Shown here: one piece after another, positions 7,953 to 15,450 of the stretch
Layout of the letters: each line of letters begins with the position of its first letter
How positions within the stretch are numbered: the first letter of the stretch is position 1
Source: Chromera velia
Taxonomy: Eukaryota > Sar > Chromeraceae
Length of the DNA stretch: 20,730 nt
Direction: 5' to 3'
Assembly: GCA_018398765.1 (NCBI GenBank)
Contig: JAHBMJ010005861.1
Span: 38,610 to 59,339, forward strand
Notes under the pieces: generated by a model
Databases searched by the model: none
The model's input: the letters and a program-made list of their open reading frames with translations, nothing else
Told to the model about the DNA's origin: nothing
Made by a program: the position numbers and the translations under genes

Positions 7953-9506
7953 TCACTTTGGCATCTCTTGCTGCTTCCCGTCTCCTGTGGTGGGATTTTC
8001 ATAAAAGGGGGAAGACTGGAGGGCCCTCCCGTTGATGAAGGCCTCCTGCATAGCCTTCTCTTGAAGACGAGAGGTGACGGGACGGAGACGCTCTAGAATG
8101 ACAAAGTCGTCATCCTCCAAATCGTCCTCTTCCTCCTGAGAGGTCCCGTCTGTCATGTGTGTGTGCATGTGGGGGTCTCTTGGGGGGATGTGCACAAAGA
8201 AGAGAGAACCTAGATGGCAGGGGAGGGGAATGTCTTTGGCTCCCGACCGTTGGAGGAGACGGTGGAGACGCCTGTGGACTTCTGCGGACATGGGGCCTTT
8301 AGCTCGGTCAGTCCACTCCTTTCGGTAATCGTATGTGATGTCCTGCAGGAGTGTCTTTGCCCTCTGGTCGGTTTTTTTGGTCATTTTCGTTCCCCAAATA
8401 TCAGTGGGGGCAGACGGGAGAGACTCAAAGGTGAGCGTTTCCTTTGTAGAAGGAAGGGGTTCTGCTGCTAGTTGGATCTCTAAGGGGGGAGAGGGGGGTA
8501 GATTGTAGTGGAAGGGCAGCTCCCCTCTGTTCTGTTTGATTCTTCCCGTCTCCAACACTCCGTGCGAACGCAAATGCAGTGGCAAAGACTGAGATTCACT
8601 TCCCTTCTCAGCCTCTGAGGTGATTCCTTCACCCACAGACGCCTCGACAGAAGACACCTGCCCCCCCTCCCCCTCCCCTGCCAGTTTGACTTCATGTCCC
8701 CCTTCTTCCTTCTTCAAAGACCTTTTCTTCTTCCCGCCCTTTGTGAGTTTCCTTCCCACAATCGCCCAAACACACCCCCAGTGAATTTTAAAGTCACTGA
8801 CTGAGAACCCTGCAGCTCTGACCTCTTCCACCGGCCGCCTGTTATCGAAGTACCCTTTGTCCCATGTTGTTCTCGGGTAGTTCGCATTCCCCACCGCCTC
8901 GTTGAACAGCTGCCCCAGGAGGTTTTCGGGAAGGCCGAAATCCATTAGAAGGAGACGGCCGTCGGGTTTCAACACTCTCCACATCTCCCGAAGTGTTTGG
9001 TGGGGGTGATGGGCAGTAGCGATGACGTGACTCCCCATGACGGTGTCGAATGTGTTGTCTGGGTATGGAAGTTTTATGGAATCTGCCTGTACTGCCAAGA
9101 CAGGAAACGCCGTCTCTACCTCCTTCCTCACTAACTTCCGTCTCAACTGTGCAAGCATGGGAGAGACGATATCGAGGCACGTCAGACTGCGCACCCGTCT
9201 CGATTCTGTCAAAGCAGACAGATTCCTCCCCGACCCTACATGAACTTCCAGCACGTGACCTTGGGCCAGACGGAAAATGTCTCGCCGTCTCTCATCAAGC
9301 TTCCTCCACTTCTCCTCTTTATCTGCAAACCAGTCCCACATGTCTGCCATGCGTGCGTAAAAATTAAAGCGGGTGGCTTCGGGAGGGAATTCATCCGTCT
9401 CCGGTTCGTAGAAGGACTTTTGCCTCGCCTGGCACAAACGGTAGTTCAAGTACCAAACCACCTGCCCGCCTGTGACAATATACAAAATAGGGCGCCAGTT
9501 TGACAT
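7953..9506 (-). CDS. Membrane-anchored class I SAM-dependent methyltransferase, OMS1/UbiE-like, with long C-terminal extension
   Basis: A single uninterrupted frame of 517 codons starts at ATG 9506-9504 and ends at TGA 7955-7953. Residues 5-24 (RPILYIVTGGQVVWYLNYRL) form a hydrophobic N-terminal segment that could anchor or target the protein. The methyltransferase fold follows. Motif I is VLEVHVGSGRN (85-95), the acidic residue that would bind the SAM ribose is in LDIVSPM (111-117), IKLPYPDNTFD is at 144-154, and REMWRVLKPDGRLLLMDFG is at 173-191. This pattern is that of the Methyltransf_11/UbiE group; the N-terminal membrane segment and EVxVGSGRN resemble yeast mitochondrial OMS1-type proteins. 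Residues 255-517 are an unrecognised extension: a basic KKKR patch, a Glu/Gly-rich linker, a region around 385-440 (YDYRKEWTDRAKGP), and an acidic stretch EEEDDLEDDD at 458-467. The substrate cannot be told from sequence. It is divergent from the gene starting at 10404, with 897 bp between them. Confidence 0.88.
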   Translation of the reverse strand: MSNWRPILYIVTGGQVVWYLNYRLCQARQKSFYEPETDEFPPEATRFNFYARMADMWDWFADKEEKWRKLDERRRDIFRLAQGHVLEVHVGSGRNLSALTESRRVRSLTCLDIVSPMLAQLRRKLVRKEVETAFPVLAVQADSIKLPYPDNTFDTVMGSHVIATAHHPHQTLREMWRVLKPDGRLLLMDFGLPENLLGQLFNEAVGNANYPRTTWDKGYFDNRRPVEEVRAAGFSVSDFKIHWGCVWAIVGRKLTKGGKKKRSLKKEEGGHEVKLAGEGEGGQVSSVEASVGEGITSEAEKGSESQSLPLHLRSHGVLETGRIKQNRGELPFHYNLPPSPPLEIQLAAEPLPSTKETLTFESLPSAPTDIWGTKMTKKTDQRAKTLLQDITYDYRKEWTDRAKGPMSAEVHRRLHRLLQRSGAKDIPLPCHLGSLFFVHIPPRDPHMHTHMTDGTSQEEEDDLEDDDFVILERLRPVTSRLQEKAMQEAFINGRALQSSPFYENPTTGDGKQQEMPK

Positions 9507-9811
9507 TCTCCCTCAAATTCCTTTTTGTAGTGGGAGGAGGTAGACAGGACGGACAGGAAATTGAGAGGGCAAAATCTTGACCCCTCCGGAGTCCGAGTGA
9601 ATCAGAACCTTAAAATCATTATTTCCGCTCGAAGAAAAACAGTGTCAAGGCCCTCAAAATGCAATGAATATTGAACAACCAGGAGGTTCCCGCGATTGAT
9701 TCAGTGTACTCAGCTTCTCTTCCAGCGTCCCTGTACTTTGCTATAGAGAAAAACATCGCCCAGACCATGCATACGACGCCAGGCATGGGAGCACCCGGAG
9801 CAGCACTCGAA
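9507..9811. other. Upstream region of the methyltransferase gene
   Basis: This is the left part of the shared divergent intergenic region. No TATA-like element or gene is convincing. Open frames on both strands that continue into the hairpin cluster look like chance frames. Confidence 0.5.
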
Positions 9812-9917
9812 TCGCGCGAAAATGCGCGAATCGGCCGGCTCCTTTGGCGGGCGATGCTACAAAGGAGCCGGCCGATGCTAAAAGTGCAACTTCTTTTCTC
9901 GAAAAACTCGAAGTGCA
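9812..9917. other. Cluster of three consecutive hairpins (candidate structured RNA or element)
   Basis: Three inverted repeats follow one another. The first is TCGCGC (9812-9817) with GCGCGA (9824-9829). The second is a perfect 17-bp GC-rich stem, 9830-9846 (ATCGGCCGGCTCCTTTG) with 9860-9876, around a 13-nt loop. The third is GTGCAACTTC (about 9885-9894) with GAAGTGCAC (about 9909-9917), with one bulged A. A 17-bp perfect stem is unlikely by chance. It lies between divergent genes and could be a small structured RNA, a cruciform-forming regulatory element, or the remnant of a miniature inverted-repeat element. No known RNA family is recognised. Confidence 0.5.
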
Positions 9918-10403
9918 CGAATAAATTAGGGGGGGAAAAAGGAAAAATTTCCAAAAAAATATAGAACCCAAATTCAAAAGTTGAATCAAAACTAGAATCA
10001 TGCATCCTTTGAGACTGTTCGTGAAGCATTTCAAGGCACTCACCTATTTAACTTCACCGCTCAGGTGAACGACCATGCAGACTGACTGACACATGCAATC
10101 TGACACATGCATATATTTTTCGATCATTCCAATGAGGCTCTCCGCCATTCTCCGCCCCTTGCATTCCTTCCACCCATTCGTTTGCATATATTAACACTGG
10201 GGATTTCATGTGGCTTGGTTAGTAGTTACGTCCCTTAGGCTTGGTTCGCATCTTCGAAGGACACTGAGTCAAATACATAGTCGCTTTAAAGTTAAGCAAC
10301 ACCGTTGAACGCTGACAGGACTGCCCCTTAAAGGCCCCCTTTACCATTGTGTCATGCAACTTTCACCCATCTGAACACCCCAGCTCGTTTTTGACAGTGG
10401 ATC
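9918..10403 (+). promoter_or_regulatory. Upstream region of the 10404 gene with repeated CATGCA elements
   Basis: About 300 bp before the ATG at 10404 there are three ATGCA words between 10073 and 10111. Two lie inside a perfect 12-bp direct repeat CTGACACATGCA (10086-10097 and 10100-10111, 14-bp spacing, so successive copies fall on similar faces of the helix). This resembles a transcription-factor site cluster. TGCATG-type words are known AP2-family targets in apicomplexans, but the factor here is unknown. In-frame TGA at 10392-10394 makes 10404 the first usable ATG. Confidence 0.35.
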
Positions 10404-13304
10404 ATGAGCGCCTTGCACGCTGGAGCTAAAATGGCTGCTCCAGCCAGTCCAAAATTGGAAGAAACGAGACCGAAGAAGCATGCACGGCATGAAGATCCTT
10501 CAGGTGTGCCTTCCACTCAGTCTGGCCTTTCCTGGGTTTCTCCAGTTCTTCAAACTGTTTTCCTTCCCATCAACATCGTTCTCCATGGATTTCCGGGTGA
10601 GTTGACCAAACGGTTTCTACCAAAGCTCGCGTTTCCCTCTGCCAAAACTAACCTGCGTTTATAAAGTTCCATCCTGCCCGTGTGTCGTTTGTGTTGTGTG
10701 CATCGCAGCCCTTCCGAAACTCCAGCAGCGCAAATGGAGGGTCTCACTCTACGGCTACCTTGCTCCAGAACTTGATAAAATCGGTGTGCGGATCCTCCAG
10801 AGCTCGCTTGACGTGCATAAGGACCAAGAGGCAAAGCGTCTCAACGTCTCCTTCACTTGCAAGATCGCACAGAAGGTGGCAGGAGGAGAGAAGCCAGAAA
10901 AACAAGTTGTGGCTGCAGTTGTGAACCGCCTGACGGGTTTTGATGGACAGTTGGAAGCTGGTGAGAGGCTGTCGCCTTCGGAAAGAGCAGCCCAAGTATT
11001 GTTGAGGCAACGAACAGCGCAGGACTGGGACGGGATCTTTGACAGACGTCCGCAAGTGTCACAGACTCGATTCATTGTTTCGTTTCGTCTTACGGAAGGT
11101 TGGTCTGCGTGTCTGTTTGTTTCGTCTCGGAAAAGCTCTATCTCTGTATTCTACTGTCTATGAACCGGACAGGGATTCTTTGACATTTTCTACCGCTTCC
11201 TGAATAATCTGAGGAAAAGATCCCACAAGCGCACCTGCTCCTTCCTACTGTGTCAACCAGAGGCGCATCCTCTGCCAATTTTCTGAGGGTCCCCATTCCT
11301 GCATCTAGGTGTTGGCAGCTGCCTCCCTCCTCTCATTGTGTTTCTGCTCGCCCTTCACTTTTTTTCCCACAACGTCTTCTCTGACATGCCTTTGCATATG
11401 ATGAAGCCAAATGTGATTGTCCGTTTGAATGTGAATCGCTACCTGTCTTTCGTGGTGTCTCTTTGAAGATTTTTCACCGATTATGCCCCCCCTCCACCCC
11501 CCATCTCCATTCGTGCTGTAGAGGAGTGGGAAGCAGTCCTTCCTCCGAACGTCTTCGCCGAGATGTGCCGCACCCGCGTTTGCCGCAATCTCGAAGCGTC
11601 CAGACAGGTCGAAGTGGCAAAACGAACATCCAAGAAACAGAAACTAGTCGGGGAGTGCCCTTGGGAAGTAGAAATCCTCCCGGCAACCCCAGAGTCTCTT
11701 CTCTCTTCGCACGACGAGACCGAATGCTCGGTATGTCTGAGTCTGACGGCTCGTTTCAATCCTTTTGCAGGACTTCCCCTGGGAAAAGTGGTGGGGGAAC
11801 CAGGGGAAGCGTTGCGCGTGGGGGCAGAATCTCTCTTTATTGCTTTGCAGAAAGTACGTTGCTGGCAGGAGCCTCCTCTCCTGTGTCGTGCAACTGAGTC
11901 GTCTTCTTGTTCACATGGAGCCGCCGAGAGGCCTCTCGACGACTTCAGAGGACTGCTTGGTAGTACGTATTTTTCGTCCTCCAAACAAAAGGATGCTCGG
12001 AATCCACTTCCACGATCAGTGGAGATTAGCGTCGATCACGAAAGCTGGCCCATCGATGAAAGGGAACGCGAGCTTCTGGAAAAGGCTTTCGACGGTGTGT
12101 CTCAGAGACAAGTCATGCACACTGACGGCACACCGAAAGTCCCGGTTAAATGCTCTCTCCTCTCTCTATAGTTCAATTCTCCGTGTCGCATCTCTATCCG
12201 TGCAGCTCGGGACTTTGACTGACATCTGCATGCCTCTTTTGTTTCCACCTTGTCATCTTTTCGCGTTTGAATTTCTTGTTCCATCCGTCCGTTCCCGTTG
12301 CGTCGTTCGGGTTCCTGAATGCCGAAGAAGGACGCACAGCCCCCCCCATGCGTTTTCCCTTTGAGCCCTCACGTGTCTTCCCGACATGTTTCCGTTAATG
12401 TGAGCACCTGTTGTCCCGGGCCTGCTAGACTGCCTTCTCACCCTGCTGAGAAAGACAACTCTCTGTGAGCACACTTTCTGCGTCTTGTCTTACTGTTTGC
12501 TTTGCAGGAGCGTCAGAGAAGGACGCGCGGAGAAAGGAGACAATGCTGCGAAGTAAGCCCAAGCAGCGACACAGTGCACCGCCAAGTCAGACAGCACAGG
12601 ACGGGGATGTGATCGAAATTGGGGGTGGAGGTTCTGAGCAGCAAGCTGCAGGAGGGCCAGAGGAGCAGGAGGGTGAAGGGTCAGGCATGCAGGACCAGAC
12701 CATGGGAGGACAAAACGTTGAAGGTCCAGGGAGAGGGGAGCAAGACGTAGTATGGTCTGAGCGGCCACGAGTGGGAGGGCCAGAAAGGCAAGAGGTGCAG
12801 GGGTGAGGAACGGAAGAGCAAGCTGCCGCAGAATGGTCACAGGAGCATGAGATAGCAGGGTCACATGGGCACGCAATGGAAGCGTTCGAGGGGCATGCCG
12901 TAGGATTGGGGACTGCCAACGCGAGAGAAGCGCAGTTGGGAGCAGCGGCAGCTTCCAGCGCGAGCGACAGCGCCCCATTGGCCCACACTCCCACCGCAAA
13001 GATCATGAACGAGGCGGCAGAGACGTGGGACTTGGCAATGAAGAGTGCCAAAGAAGACGCCAAGAAGAAAAAAACGAGCATTTTACCGTCCGTCTTCTCT
13101 GAGATCAACTTGAGAAGCAATGGAATGGTGAACTCTTCGCAGCTTGTCACACAGGTAACGAAGATCTTAACAGGGAATAGAACAGTACATTTTGAAGACC
13201 TGAAGGTCTTCTTGGCGGAGCTGACAAAAAAAATGGGATACGCGGCAGCCCATGCAACGCTGAAACCTGCTTTTGTGGCGGGAGAAGCTCACCGCTGGCA
13301 AAAG
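10404..13304 (+). CDS. Large multi-exon gene of unknown function, 5' part
   Basis: I do not recognise the protein. Proposed exons are 10404-10596 (ATG, MSALHAGAKMAAPASPKLEE), 10709-11098 (QQRKWRVSLYGYLAPELD, then GFDGQLEAGERLSPSERAA), 11469-11730 (FTDYAPPPPPISIRAVEEW), 11851-12094 (VEISVDHESWPIDERERELL) and 12508-13304 (KDARRKETMLRSKPKQRH to AFVAGEAHRWQK). Introns 10597-10708 (GTGAGT...ATCGCAG, phase 1), 11731-11850 (GTATGT...CTTTGCAG, phase 0) and 12095-12507 (GTGTGT...CTTTGCAG, phase 1) join in phase. The link between 11098 and 11469 is unresolved: a 3' splice site at 11172 leads to a plausible exon (FFDIFYRFLNNLRKRS) only if the frame shifts by one base. The last exon is Gly/Glu/Gln-rich and carries an in-frame TGA at 12804-12806, with the same composition on both sides. 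It ends in a helical Lys/Ala-rich region and a donor AAG|GTGTGC at 13305. No family or localisation can be assigned. Confidence 0.5.
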
Positions 13305-13339
13305 GTGTGCTGTTCTAACCCTTCCGTTGACTGCCTGTA

Positions 13340-14430
13340 GACGTTGATTAAAAGAGTCCTGGTTTCTATTCGTGGCCCCCCCGGGTAGTTGACAGTAGTG
13401 GTTTCAATTAGCTAAAAAAATTTCAAATTTATTACCTAGTTTATTACGTATATACTTTATATGACTGAATTTGTAAGAGCGCGATAGGAGTGAAAGATTA
13501 CTTATTAAACCTATATGTATTTACATAACTCCAGTCTCCAGACCTAAAATATTGAAGTGCTAAAAAATATTAAGCAACTTGAAAAACGTTTTTTTTAAAA
13601 CTCATATGAGTCATATAGAAGTCGAATAGAAATCGATAGAAATGTCATAGAATTTGATAGAAATTTGGCCCTATAGAATTTCTATCAGATTTCTATTGAT
13701 TTTTATTAGATTTTAATTAATTTTTCAACACAATTCTATAACATTTCTATGAAATTTCTATGTATAACATTTCTAGGAGATTTCTATAACATTCTAGATA
13801 ATATTTTTATGACTTTTTATTAGGAAATTTAACGTACAAAAACTTTAAGCTACGTACTGTAAAAAAACATTTCTCGCTTGCCTCTAATCTTTGGAGCCTT
13901 ATTAGTTAGCTTGTTAGTGGCTTGGGATTTAGCGTCGCCATGTCGCTGGCTTAAACACAGTGGAACATTGACTTAAAGTTTGTTCCTAGCGTCTGGCCTA
14001 TACGTTTTTCATCTCTTCCTTCTGTCCTGGTTACTGCTCTCGGGATTTAACCCTCAATCATCATCATCATTAAAAAAAAAAATGGTCTGATACTGGGTCT
14101 GATAGTGTTATATTGCTCTGACTTAGCGTCTGGCCTAAGGTCTAACAATGAAGTAATAAACTTTGAATTGAAGCAGTAATTGCCCTATAAACTTATGTAT
14201 TGTATGAAAACTTGACTAACTAATATTAAATTTATATTATTAATGATCATAATAATCATAATAATAATTAATAATGATGATGATGATGATGATGATGACG
14301 CCAGTTCGGATGAATTAAAACATTGTTTTTTAATTATCTGAGTTACAGTCTCATTCATGGACTCAGTACTACTATGGTAGAAGGTTAAATAAAGTCTACA
14401 AAGTAGTAGTGGCACCTGTATACTTCAAGC
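13340..14430. other. AT-rich island B with repeated TTTCTAT words and inverted repeat
   Basis: Composition switches to AT-rich just after the last 5' exon and back at about 14430. Between about 13620 and 13800 the word ATAGAAAT, then its complement ATTTCTAT, recurs about a dozen times. At the switch point is a perfect 11-bp inverted repeat, TGATAGAAATT (13655-13665) and AATTTCTATCA (13677-13687). The 14-mer TAGCGTCTGGCCTA occurs twice (13987-14000 and 14124-14137). TACGTATATAC (13445-13455) is shared with island A, and (GAT)n lies at about 14275-14296. No coding potential. If the flanking exons belong to one gene, this island sits in its intron. Confidence 0.6.
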
Positions 14431-14487
14431 TGCAGTCGCCCCGCTGCTGTTGCTGTTGAGGCTGCACTTGACCCGATCGACTCCTAG

Positions 14488-14953
14488 ATCGACTCAGAGG
14501 AGGGCGCCGAAGAATTAAGGCGTCTGCGGAACAAGCGGGAAGACGGACTCTTGCCACCTCAGCTCTTCCGTCGTGTCTCAGCTCTTCTTCTTTCTGCTCT
14601 TCACGATATCGTGTTTTCGTGTGCTCTCAAAAGAAGGGGGGGGGGGCAGAGAGATTTGCCGACGGCTTTCAATTACCCGGCCAGCTCTAAACAACAAATG
14701 CATAGCATTTCGCGCTCTGCCACGCACAAATATGCTCGAAGCTTCTGACCGATGCTTGATTCTGCCTCATTTCGATGCGGCGGTAAACTTGTAGGGACAC
14801 ATGACAAAAGCATTCGGCTCTGCCCTACGGCATTTGCAGCTCCCCTGGCAGGTACGTGATATCGCTCAAGTGTGTTGGAACACCGGAGACATCGCTGACG
14901 GGCAAGGTCTTTGTCAGACACGAGACACAAGCACAGCACCAAAAAACCATTCT

Positions 14954-14993
<40 letters not shown>

Positions 14994-15093
14994 TCTTCTC
15001 CAAGGGCGTCACACCAGTCAATCGACTGCAACAAGCCAGCGCTGGGTGTCTGGTCTTGCTCGGGAGTTGATGTGCACGTTTCCTTTCCGAGAA

Positions 15094-15130
<37 letters not shown>

Positions 15131-15252
15131 TCAAACAACGAGAAAACGCAATTCTTCTCCAAGGGCGTCACACCAGTCAATCGACTGCAACAAGCCAGCG
15201 CTGGGTGTCTGGTCTTGCTCGGGAATTGATGTGCACGTTTCCTTTCCGAGAA

Positions 15253-15292
<40 letters not shown>

Positions 15293-15413
15293 CAAACAAC
15301 GAGAAAACACAATTCTTCTCCAAGGGCGTCACACCAGTCAATCGACTGCAACAAGCCAGCGCTGGGTGTCTGGTCCTGCTCGTGAGTTGATGTGCACGTT
15401 TCCTTTCCGAGAA

Positions 15414-15450
<37 letters not shown>

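Noticed and set aside
9619-10029. 136-codon minus-strand frame and overlapping plus-strand 97-codon frame
   Set aside because: They cover the hairpin cluster, have Phe-rich AT-driven composition and no motif or splice context.
10209-10252. tRNA-like A and B box words (TGGCTTGGTTAG, GGTTCGCATC)
   Set aside because: Spacing is too short for a tRNA and no acceptor stem can be formed.
10284-10320. 5S rRNA-like word AAAGTTAAGCAACACCG
   Set aside because: Only the AAGTTAAGC-type word matches. The flanking stems and remaining conserved loops of 5S rRNA are missing.
14485-14487. Stop-codon reassignment suggested by TAG here, TGA at 12804 and TAA near 6091
   Set aside because: Three different stop codons are involved, a 12-bp local duplication or a 3' splice site explains the TAG, and the clear genes end at TGA. 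Splicing or decay is simpler.
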